Shown one piece after another: positions 32,756 through 41,866 of a DNA stretch of 64,000 nucleotides. The stretch comes from Chrysoporthe austroafricana. Lineage: Eukaryota > Ascomycota > Sordariomycetes > Diaporthales > Cryphonectriaceae. The notes under the pieces were generated by a model that was not told the origin of the DNA, did no database searches, and worked only from the letters and a program-made list of their open reading frames with translations. The translations under genes and the position numbers were made by a program. Position 1 is the stretch's first letter. Each line of letters starts with the position of its first letter. Location of the stretch: NCBI GenBank assembly GCA_001051155.2, contig JYIP02000008.1, forward strand, positions 62,001 through 126,000, written 5' to 3'.

Positions 32756-33804
32756 GGGGGAGGGTCTATCACGACTGCGTAGACCTGAGAGATGATAGAG
32801 ATCCCCGACTCTATTCTGAGCTACACTCGCCCTAGCTTAACTCTTAGAACTTAGAAGGCACTCAAAGACTACCCAACATGCTAACGATTGGGGCCCTCCC
32901 ACAGACTACGGCAACGAGGTCGAGTGCGGCCAGGGCGTCGCCCGCGCCATAAAGGACGGCCTCGTCAAGCGCGAGGACCTCTTCATCGTCTCCAAGCTCT
33001 GGAACACCTTCCACGACAAGGAGCGCGTCGAGCCCATCTGCAAGAAGCAGCTGGCCGACTGGGGCATCGACTACTTCGACCTGTACCTCATCCACTTCCC
33101 CGTCGCCCTCGAGTACGTCGACCCGTCCGTGCGGTACCCCCCGGGCTGGTTCTACGACGGCGACAAGGAGATCCGCCCGAGTCGCGCGACGATCCAGGAC
33201 ACCTGGACCGCGATGGAGGGCCTCGTGAGCGCCGGGCTCGCCCGGTCCATCGGCGTCTCCAACTTCCAGAACCAGCTCATCTACGACCTCCTGCGGTACG
33301 CGCGCATCAAGCCGGCCACCCTCCAGATCGAGCACCACCCGTACCTCGTGCAGTCGCAGCTGCTCAAGGCCGCGGCGGCAGAGGGCATCACCGTGACCGC
33401 CTACTCGTCGTTCGGCCCCGCCGGCTTCGTCGAGCTCGATATGGCGCGCGCCAAAAGCGCAGCCCCCCTGATGGAGGAGAGCACGGTGAAGAAGATCGCG
33501 CAGAAGCTGGGCAAGACGCCCGCGCAAGTTCTGCTGCGGTGGGCGACGCAGCGAGGCGTGGCGGTGATCCCGAAGAGTAGCTCTGAGGGCAGGATGAAGG
33601 AGAACCTGGAGAGCAGTGATTTCAAGATCGACGAGGCGGATATCGAAGCAATCAGTGCGTTGGATATAGGGTTGCGGTTCAACCAACCGACAAACGTGAG
33701 TATTTCCTCTCGGCCTTGCCCCGATCACTGCGCTCTAAGAGGAGAAGCACTGACACGTCTCGTCGCAGTACTTCCCTACCGAGAAGCTTTGGATTTTCAG
33801 TTAG
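32182..33804 (+). CDS. xyl1: NAD(P)H-dependent D-xylose reductase (aldo-keto reductase)
   Basis: Three exons (32182-32323, 32905-33695, 33769-33804) encode 322 residues, the normal size. It reduces D-xylose to xylitol in pentose catabolism in the cytosol. The AKR tetrad is complete: Asp44 (LFDGAC), Tyr49 (DYGNE), Lys78 (IVSKLW) and His111 (YLIHFP). [11 protein letters not shown] and [15 protein letters not shown] provide substrate- and cofactor-side motifs. The last exon gives [11 protein letters not shown], typical of the family. Intron 2 is ordinary (73 nt, GTGAGT). Intron 1 is 581 nt, very long for this organism, and contains repeated blocks with poly(A) and an N; the exons on either side still join in phase at the codon for Asp48. 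Confidence 0.92.
32471..32752 (+). repeat. two direct copies of a 70-bp block, each followed by an A-run, inside intron 1
   Basis: Copy 1 (32471-32540) and copy 2 (32606-32675) are about 93% alike by eye. Each ends GCTT(A/T)CACGAC and runs into an A-run of about 17-24 bases. Both contain the inverted repeat CCACGG-N5-CCGTGG. A third A-run follows the N at 32720. The pattern (block plus poly(A), repeated) resembles short retroposed elements, although gap-filling artefacts are also present here. Confidence 0.7.
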
Positions 33805-34201
33805 ACACAGATCTTGGTGAGAACGACTCGGGTGGGTTCCTATGATGATTAGCCGGCTCATTTTGAACTACACTTTATGATACGCCGATAGAGGGAATGA
33901 GAAGAATTCATCAACCAAATCTTGCTTTGACAGCTGACTCTGGGTATAAATAAAGACCGTGATGGCCAAGCTTCCGCCCTGTAAGCTGATTACACGGTAC
34001 CTTGCCACCTGGGATGGCAGCCTACCACCGTAGAAATAAACAACCAACCGATCGTAGGGTATGTCCTTCGCGAGGGCCGATTTCGTTCATTCGTTTGCAG
34101 ATCAACGTAAAACCTGATTATCTGCTTCACCAGAGTCCCGATCTCCGCCGTCCCTCAAAGGTTTTTGGTCTCCGGACCGTCATCCACCTTCGGATGAGCC
34201 C
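33805..34201. other. convergent intergenic region
   Basis: Only 3' flanks of the xylose reductase gene and of Sds22 lie here; nothing else is seen. Confidence 0.6.
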
Positions 34202-35522
34202 TTACGTCCTGACAAAGGCTATTGCGACAGTTAGAATAGGGAAATTCCCAGGCCCCTCTTCCTTTTCTATTCCGGTATCATAGTGCAGAACTTACTAGCG
34301 TCGATCTGGCGAATATCGGGCAGCGCCAGCCGGACCTTGTTCCTATACAACGCCTCGGCCCGTGTCTGGAGCGGATTCCCCTCAAAGTAGACGGTCTCCA
34401 GCTTCTTCTTGTCCCCCAGGGCCTTCTCGATATCATTGAAATCCGCGAGCTTGTTGTAGCTCGCCCAGACCTCCTCCAGCTCCTTGAGCGGGCCGAGACC
34501 CACGAGGCTGTCGATCTGGTTGTTCGATATCTCGAGGATTCGCAGGTTCGTGTTATGCTCAAGTCCAGTGACGCTCTCCAGGAGATTGTGAGATATGTAG
34601 AGCTCCTCTAGCGTCGGCACCTCCTTCAAGGGTGAGAGGTCGCTGATGCGGTTCGACTGGATGCTGAGCAGCTTCAGCTTCGGTAGCTCGCTCAGCCCAT
34701 TGAGCGATGTGATCTTGTTCTTGGCCAGCCAGAGCTCCTCTAAGTTCTTCAACGTGTCCAGATTTTGTATCTCACGGATCCGGTTGGAACCAAGCTCCAG
34801 CATACGCAGCTTATCCAGTCCCTCCAGATTCTCGATGGTGCTAATCTTGTTGGCAACGAAGAAGATGTCCGTCAACTCCTTCAGGTGGTTCACATGTTTG
34901 ATGTGCTTGATCTTGTTGAAGCTCAGGTCGAGGCTCGTCAGCTTGGTCAGCTGGTCGAGGCCGCGGACGTGGCCGATGAGGTTGTCGTAGAGGTCGAGGT
35001 CCTGTAATGTCTCGGCCAGTGGCTCGAGGCCTTCGATACGCGTGATGCCATTTTGTCTCAGGCACAGTCGCGCAACCTTCTTGAAGCGCTCGAGCCGTAG
35101 GCTGGGAATGGACTGTATGCGGGAGTTTATGGAGATGAGCTCGTCTGTGTCCGGATCCTCGTCGTCAAAAAGATCTGGATTGACACATGTCAGCGGTGCT
35201 GTATCTTGCGCGAGCGCCAAGACAGAGTAGAGCTATTGGAGGCTTCGGTGGGCGGGGGACTGGAGCTCCTACCTTCGTCGGCTTGTATCTCCTCTCCCTC
35301 GACGACGTTCTCCTCGTCGGAGTACTCTGGATCTGACAGGGCCTCTGGGTTGGCCAGGCTGGCTCTGCCCGGAACGCGCAGCTTGCCGTCCCAGCCCTTA
35401 CCATTAGTCAGGACGGGGCTGCTGCCATTCTCACCATCCTTTACGTGTTCCGTGGACACGTCGGTGACCAGCTCGATATGGCGAGGCTGGCGGGTGTCTT
35501 CGCTGCCATTTTCTCCACTCAT
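34202..35522 (-). CDS. sds22: protein phosphatase 1 regulatory subunit Sds22
   Basis: Three exons (35522-35273, 35174-34296, 34218-34202) encode 381 residues. The acidic N-terminal 85 residues are followed by a run of about eleven 22-residue leucine-rich repeats of the Sds22 type (LxxLxxLxLxxNxIxxIExL), for example LRMLELGSNRIREIQNL and LKLLSIQSNRISDLSPL. The C-terminal LRR cap is LETVYFEGNPL...YRNKVRLALPDIRQIDATFVRT. The last residues appear only when the 77-nt terminal intron is removed (GTAAGT donor, CTAAC branch site, TAG acceptor), leaving a 17-nt final exon. Sds22 binds PP1 catalytic subunit and controls its nuclear and mitotic functions. Reading through the intron would give an unlikely tail. 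Confidence 0.95.
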
Positions 35523-37313
35523 GATAGCAGCCGCTGTGTCAGCCCAAAGGCTCGAGACTTGAAGTGGAGTGATCGCACCGCCACGCCGAGGAGTCGCAAA
35601 TGTCAGTGATTTTGCGTCGAAGTATCCAATTGAAGAAGTGCTTGAGTTTCGCCGCGAGGCACAACGTCGATACGAGGCTTTCGAAGCACCGGGGCTAAAC
35701 GATATGTTGCGTGTGGTTGCGGTTGAAGAATGTTTGTCGGTTGGTAATCGGGAGCCGCTGAATTGGAAGCAGCATGTCACTTGTCGGTGGGTCCAGCCCT
35801 GTGCCTTAGAGAAGCTTAGGCTGTCAATCGCAGGGTGACAAGGCTATGTCATAGGCGGGGCAAATCCGGCAGTGGTTCCGTCTGCCAGAGGGTTGGGGGA
35901 GTTCCAGGCCCCTGGGACTAGGTGGCTTAGCCTCTGCAGGAAAACGAATGCAAAGCTGCCACACCTTCTGCCTTCCTGTTTCTCTTTTCAGCGAGATGCA
36001 CATTGCTGCCCGACGCGTAAGATGCAGGCGATTTCATTGTCCACCGTGCCGGTCGACGGCCCAGATCGAGATGTTCCCAGATGGGTAGATTCTTCTCCCT
36101 AGAAATTGGCTGATCTTCCCTTCCAACCAAGTCTGCCACGTCTTTCCGCGCATCTGCCTAAGCCGTCACACGATGTGATCGCCACAAATAGTTGTGGTCA
36201 GGTGGGACCTGTGTGGATGAGAGATGCCTCCATGTCGTTTAATGAAGATGCCAGCAGATCGAGGCATGCCATGGGCCCGCGCAGAGCGGTCTCTCCAGAA
36301 GGTTGATACGAGCCAACGTGATCAGTGCGTTGAGCAATGGCAGTTCCTCCCCTTGTTCACCTCCTTCTTTTGCGCCTCGGATTGTCCTCCTTGGATCCTA
36401 AATCCCGAATTCTCTTTACTTTCCGGTGGACCATCTAACAAAGGTAATGTCGGGGATCTCAGCTTCACCGTATTTGCAGTCATCGTCAAGCCCACCATCT
36501 TCAGAAGCTCTCCAATTCTTGGTATAGAATGCATGCGACCCGATGGGTATAAACGACTTTCCGAGTGTTCTCCGTCAGTCTTGCAACGATCAGCGCTTAG
36601 TCAAAACTCTGCACGTTGCAGCCACGAATTACTCCTCCTCAACGACGTTGGCAGCCTGCCTTTGAATCCACTAGCGCTCTCAACTTACCACCATAGCTTC
36701 CCAGGCTGCTCGCGCCGAAGACGCCTTTGTCCACCTTAATGCTCATATTTCTCACCTATGAGCCTTCCGTTCTGCCAACGATCTAGGTCTACTTCATCAT
36801 CCTACCACAATACAAGCGGGCCTCTGGGACTCTCACTTTTCTATATTACCGATTCTCGTCTCGTACGGAATATTACCTCTTCATCCACTCTAAGTAGTCA
36901 GAAGGACGAATTATTTAATATGTGAGTGGGTTCTGTTGATATACCACCAAATACAGAGATCAAGTGATTATGAGCCCTGCTTTAACTAACACTCAAAGTA
37001 ATTCACGCGCACAGCCGATGTTAAAGACACTCTACCATGGGTTGCGCTTTATCTCGGGTGTAGGTGCCGTTGAAGCAAAATGGACTTTGGAGATATGCTG
37101 TAAGCAGAGGGAGCCAGTCTCTGAAGTCCAGTCTAGACTGAAACCGTGAATTTTGTGGATGTGGGACATCACTTTCTAGTCTTCTCTCACTAATTTTTTC
37201 TTTTTTTTTTCACAAAACAATTAGCTGATTCCATGTTAGAAAGTCTCCGGAGCGGAGGTTCTCTCGGTTTTCAAACTATTCGTAGCCAGCCTGACCTTCG
37301 CCGGGTTCATGAT
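35523..37313. other. 1.8-kb intergenic region without a supported gene
   Basis: The Sds22 promoter lies at the start. Frames at 35569-35838 and 36224-36739 (plus) have no recognised motif. A T-run is at about 37194-37211. Confidence 0.5.
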
Positions 37314-38583
37314 CTAGCTCTCTCCTCCGATGGCTTTGGCTGTTTGCTGCATGATGAACTCAGCTACGTATGCTTTCCCGCCTGTCATCATCACGTCGTT
37401 GTGATAAGCCCGCGGAACGACCTTGGTCTCTTCTGGTATTCCCAATTCAGCACACCGTTCTCGCAGCTCTTCCGGGTGACGCGCAGGGACAATCTCATCT
37501 CTTCCAGCTTGCAAAATAAATACTTTAGGCGGTTGAAGACCTTCCTTCTTTCGATTCGCTGCAATAACAGCTAGATTGCGGTAGCTGTCGAGGTGATTGC
37601 GCAAGAAAGGGTGAAGGTACTTGTAGGGCAGCCATTTCTCAGGGTACAAGACCTCAAGCATCTCCTTTATGGAAAGGAAAGGGGTTTCCAGGATCAGAGC
37701 GGTTGGTTCGAGATGTGCTGGGATCGCTCCAGATGCAGCCAGGTTCGTTACGAAACCAGACCCAATACTCTGGCCCCAGATGAACAAGATCGGCTTTGTC
37801 TTGTGATTTCCGTTCTCATCTTTCTCGTACGTGTTGTCATGCAGCTGGGATATCCACTGGACGGCAGCTTTCGTGTCATAATTGATGCCAATCTCAGAGG
37901 GCCGGCCAGCAGATGTCCAGTATCCTCGATAGCTCAGGCCAACCTCGGTGAAGCGAACCTTTGAAAAACCGGGGTATGTCTCCCCGAAGCTTGTCTTGAT
38001 CTTCCTCAAGATCCATGAGTGTTCCGGTAGCCGTGGTGGCAAGGACGAAGCATTCCCTGAATCTCTGGTTTGAGCCGTATCCTTCAGGGAGGAGAAATGG
38101 CTGGGGCGTCGTACCTTGACAGTAGAGTATATAGACATGATATGCAACGTCTTCATTCCAAGGCAATTTAGTCACTGACGACACGCTGGCAACGGCCAAA
38201 GCCAAGTTGGTCCTATCGATCGACCTCATGCGAAGCTCTTTCCACTCAATACCATAAAGCAATTTCTGGAAATCAGAGATTTTGTCATGACGAGCACTCG
38301 GGGGCAGGTAGGGGTTGTAGATAATCTTGTTCTGCAGGGAGACCATGACGAAGCTCTTCCAGATGTACAGGGCCAGGACCAGGCCGGTGAAGATCACGGG
38401 TGGCAGGAGGATGGCGGGGATGTGTATCGTTCTCCGCAAGCAGATGTTTGATCTGAGAAGCCCATAGCTGGATCTGTTCACGGGCCGACAACCTGTCAGA
38501 CTTGATCGAACGTGATGGGTTGACCCGGCGAAGGAGGAGGTTGCTGCCACAGCTATTCCCGCCGGTAGAGGGCGGAGTAGCAT
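37314..38583 (-). CDS. membrane-anchored alpha/beta hydrolase, Bem46/ABHD-like
   Basis: Two exons (38583-38115 and 38056-37314) encode 403 residues; the 58-nt intron has a GTACGA donor and rebuilds CQGNASSLPPRLP. A hydrophobic anchor lies at about residues 55-75 (ILLPPVIFTGLVLALYIW). The hydrolase core carries VGLSYRGYW, the nucleophile elbow GQSIGS (Ser253), Asp343 (QAGRDEIVP) and His375 (AYHND), a full catalytic triad in the right order. Bem46-type proteins sit on internal membranes or the cell periphery in fungi; their substrates are not settled. A partial telomere-like motif lies 175 bp upstream. Confidence 0.85.
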
Positions 38584-39061
38584 GCTGATATCAATGCGTC
38601 ATTTGAGGAATCGAGGTAGGAGAGCAAGACGAAAATGAATGTATCTGCAAGTCATCGTAGAGGGATGGTGAAATGATTTGAGCAGATAGCGTACGGTCAG
38701 GAAACGAGAATTCACATGAGCATGACAACGGAAGCCCGAAGCAGGTCAAAATTCCACCCCTAACCCTGAGCCCCCCCCCCCCCAAAAAAAAACGGGAAAA
38801 TAACAGCAAGCCAACCTTGAAGGGTTTACAGCATCCTAAAATTGGAGGTGAACTCAACCCGATGGCACTTCAGCCTTTAGAAATGGAAGTGTTCAGAAGA
38901 CTATTGGAAGATGCTCGGCAGCAGGAATACATCTCCTTTCAGTCACTCAAAGAAGACATGAACACCATCCCAGGCAATGCTGCGGAACATGCCGTCCAAA
39001 TGCAGCAATTGGGCTCGAGGACACGAATAATAATTAGTCGACTATGTTGGAAATAAAGATG
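38584..39061. other. intergenic; C/A homopolymer and telomere-like motif
   Basis: This is the promoter of the Bem46-type gene and the 3' flank of the NLR-like fragment. A run of C followed by A lies at about 38770-38791. No gene is seen. Confidence 0.5.
38758..38767 (-). promoter_or_regulatory. telomere-like motif CCCTAACCCT
   Basis: It lies 175 bp upstream of the Bem46-type start. Similar motifs precede three other genes in this window (40160, 48274, 48898). Telomere-like boxes are known binding sites for Tbf1/Rap1-type factors in fungal promoters; a role here is inference. Confidence 0.35.
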
Positions 39062-39952
39062 TTAGTCGTAGCTAGGACCCTCAGGTATACTTCCTGCAAA
39101 TCCCGGAGAAACAGATCTCTGGATGTCCATAGCCATAGCCCGTTCAGACTTCTCAGTGCTAGCTAGATTACCTGCTCGTAGTGACAGGCGCTCTGACTTA
39201 TCAGTCCGCTCCACGAGTATCGTGCTCTTCCCCGCGCTAGTCATCAAAAGCTTAAAAATAGAACCTTCACGTAGAGCCGAATTGCTACACAGATCGCCGA
39301 GAAAGTCGAAAATGGTGGTCAGATCATCACTCCATCCTTCATGCCTTCTTTCAAACTCGGAGATGTTGTCCACAATGCAGAATATCTTCGACACACCCAC
39401 GGTCCGTCGGAGAAGCTCCTTGAAGAGATAGCACAGTGCATTCACCCCATTCATGGCCAGGTCGTCGATGAGGGATGGGTTTGTCAGCCAATCCAGTTGT
39501 GGCTGGGGCTGGTTTGGATATAGCAGCACTTGGCAAATCAGACTGCGCATCAAACCCCGTGGACCTCTCGCCGGGTCGTCATCCTTGAAGCAGTGCTGGC
39601 CAGCGAAGAAGTGCAACACCATGCACGCGGGATCCTGCGTCATCATGGCGGCGAGCGAGGCACAGAACACAGAAATGGGGGAGATCTTTCCCTCGCAATC
39701 TTCTTTACAATGACCGTCGACGAGGAGCAGAGGTGAGAATTGACTGGAGAGGAAATTCCGAAAGCTCGGCTCCACGAGGAGGCAACGCCCGCGGCCGAGG
39801 AGATGTGGTGACATGGTGTGGCCTTTGCGTAGTACCGCGTCGCGATCTTCGACAGGGGAGAGAGGCTGGATACCTAGGAAGTCTATGAGCTTCTCAGAGT
39901 TAAGGATCGTGGAACGATGTTGAGGAGTAGGGCTGCCGATTCGAGACGGCAT
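39062..39952 (-). CDS. NLR-like (NACHT-related) fragment, downstream half
   Basis: A 296-residue frame. Its sequence (VLRKGHTMSPHLLGRGRCLL, LLLVDGHCKEDCEGKISPIS, VFCASLAAMM, MVLHFFAGQHC, RGLMRSLICQVLL, IFCIVDNISEFE, FKLLMTSAGKSTILV, LSLRAGN) follows a family I know from larger fungal NLR-like proteins. There it comes after a helical N-terminal domain like the one encoded just upstream. A Walker-B-like IFCIVDN is present, but no standard GxxxxGKT P-loop is seen, so nucleotide binding is doubtful. It lies 293 bp from the upstream half; no good splice donor joins the two, and a promoter-like AT-rich segment lies between. It may be a separate gene or the 3' part of a broken one. Confidence 0.6.
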   Translation of the reverse strand: MPSRIGSPTPQHRSTILNSEKLIDFLGIQPLSPVEDRDAVLRKGHTMSPHLLGRGRCLLVEPSFRNFLSSQFSPLLLVDGHCKEDCEGKISPISVFCASLAAMMTQDPACMVLHFFAGQHCFKDDDPARGPRGLMRSLICQVLLYPNQPQPQLDWLTNPSLIDDLAMNGVNALCYLFKELLRRTVGVSKIFCIVDNISEFERRHEGWSDDLTTIFDFLGDLCSNSALREGSIFKLLMTSAGKSTILVERTDKSERLSLRAGNLASTEKSERAMAMDIQRSVSPGFAGSIPEGPSYD

Positions 39953-40159
39953 CAGTAGGAGGCCTATCAGATGATCAGGTTAGCTGTAGTTTGCGAGGTA
40001 AGAGATCCAAAGAATAAAATGGGGCTATGGGGAGGATAAGGGGGATAGGCTCGAGCAGATTTACTTTTTTTCCATGCCTGCTCATTATTAAGATGATAAA
40101 ATGAGGTGTGCATCGATTCCGCTCTCTGTATATATTGTGGAAAAGTGGAGCAATCAGCA

Positions 40160-40169
40160 CCCTAACCCT
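40160..40169 (-). promoter_or_regulatory. telomere-like motif CCCTAACCCT
   Basis: It lies between the two NLR-like halves, 208 bp upstream of the start of the downstream half, on the strand matching GGGTTAGGGTGC in the Swp1 promoter. It supports an independent promoter for the downstream frame. Confidence 0.3.
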
Positions 40170-40245
40170 GGCATTTCTGTGCTCTATATATTTATGGCTG
40201 AGCACTACACTGCCATTTTCACTCTCTTTTGTAGAAGACAGATTT

Positions 40246-41419
40246 CTATCTCATCTCTATTCGCGAGACCTGCCCCTCCAGATCGGAAAGCTTGGCCGAG
40301 ACATCGTTCCCCGTCTTTTGTATCGTCGCCTGCATCGTGGCCCCCAGGTGTCCGAGCTGTGTCGTGCGCTCCTGATGCTCCGTTTCCATATGCGTAGCAA
40401 CATCTGTGACAAGGCTCTTCGTGTCTTCGGCGACCTTGTGCGTTGCAACGGCTTGATTGGCGGCAAACTCGGTATTGTAGTGCGTTTCCGCAGCCCTTAG
40501 CCGGTCAAGTCTCTCTATATTGTTGTCCACATTTCCCTTGGCGACTGTGACGGCCACGAGAATCTCATCGATCTTACCCGCCTCGCAGTCAGGTATCAGC
40601 TGCTTGATGCTGAAAAGTGCCCGCTCTCGCTTTGACGTGCTGCTCGCCTTGTGGTCCAATATGTCGACGAGCCCGCGGATTGCGTCCATACATTCTTTGT
40701 ACAGTTGTCTGACAGCTTTCTTGAGCTGCTCATCGATTTGGAAGCTGTGCCATCTCTCGAGGGCGATGCTGAGAATTGAGGGGATATCACCCAGAGCACC
40801 TAGGACTTTCTCGCTGTTCTTGATCCTGTCACTCCATCCCTAGGGAACTCTTAGTCTTACCCATTCTTCCTCTATGAGAGAGAAATAAACCGGGGGGTGG
40901 AGTGGATCTTACCGTAAAGAATTTGCATAACACTATTCGAAGGACACCGAGGCCGTGCTCGTCAGGGATCAGCTCCACGAGACCGTTTAACAAAACGGCG
41001 ACGTCTTTTCCTTTTCGCAGGCCTTGGCGGAGCTTGTTCTTTTCGCCTTTACTCTTATACTGCTCTTCGGCTTTACTGATGAGCTCCAAGACATCGTTCC
41101 ACGATGGAGTCGAATGTGTATCCTCTGAACTGCCGTCTTTCGAAGGACGGAAGAGATCCTTCAGATATCTGCCAGGTGTCTGATTAGAATGATCGTCTTG
41201 CAAACAGGTCATAGAGGCAATTTGGAAGGTTAGAGCTTACTCGGCTGAAGGCACAGACCATATGCCCCATCTCTTGTCATATTCTGTCATCACCTCGCAG
41301 CCAGGAAGTACCTGATTGATCTCTGAGGAGTTTCGAAACTTCTTGAATACTAAGACTTCTTTATCATCATCCAACGTGGATTTGAGGCTAGGTGGAATCG
41401 TGGGGCGACGACGAATCAT
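40246..41419 (-). CDS. NLR-like N-terminal domain protein with coiled-coil end, upstream half
   Basis: Three exons (41419-41241, 41168-40913, 40839-40246) encode 342 residues, with GTAAGC and GTAAGA donors and consistent phases. After a short N-terminus comes the helical block WNDVLELISKAEEQYKSKG, then GLRKGKDVAVLLNGLVELI and PDEHGLGVLRIVLCKFFT, then WSDRIKNSEKVLGALGDIP and KAVRQLYKECMDAIRGLV. This is the N-terminal effector-like helical domain found on many fungal NLR/ankyrin proteins. The C-terminal 80 residues are heptad-like and probably coiled-coil. A TAG at 40246-40248 ends the frame before the NB-like part encoded downstream. The gene is head-to-head with the AAA ATPase, sharing a 447-bp promoter. 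Confidence 0.65.
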
Positions 41420-41866
41420 GTCGTTTGTCCGTGAAAAAGTCAAAATTTGTTACTGTCTCGACTGAATCTGTTCCTAGCAAGGATGAAAATAAAATTCGGC
41501 CAAACTGCCAGTCGCCTTAAGAGTGAAGAAGTCGAGATCTAATCACTAGCCTTTTCAGTAGCTTAGCGTCGCCTAAGTGCTCACCGTCACGCAAATAGTC
41601 AACTTCTCGCCCAATAATAAGCCACTTAGTCGACCACTATGTTTAAACTATCTTAAAGGGTAACACAATCCTACCCCGTGCAACACAAATGCGGCAATGA
41701 GTGCATGCCCGTGGCTGACCTTGCAGGTTGACTATGCGAGCTCACATGGTCTTAGCACCCTCTAGGGAGCCGCAAACACTGCTCCTAGTTTTCTCCTGCT
41801 GGGTTGCTTTCACACCTTCCCAACTCGATTCCAAAGGCTTGACATGTCTTCAATACTCCCTTTGCC
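41420..41866. promoter_or_regulatory. shared divergent promoter region
   Basis: This 447-bp gap separates two start codons pointing away from each other: the NLR-like gene on the left and the AAA ATPase on the right. No further motif could be assigned. Confidence 0.4.

Noticed and set aside
35569..35838. Plus-strand frame opposite the Sds22 promoter
   Set aside because: No motif, and it sits where the Sds22 leader and promoter are expected.
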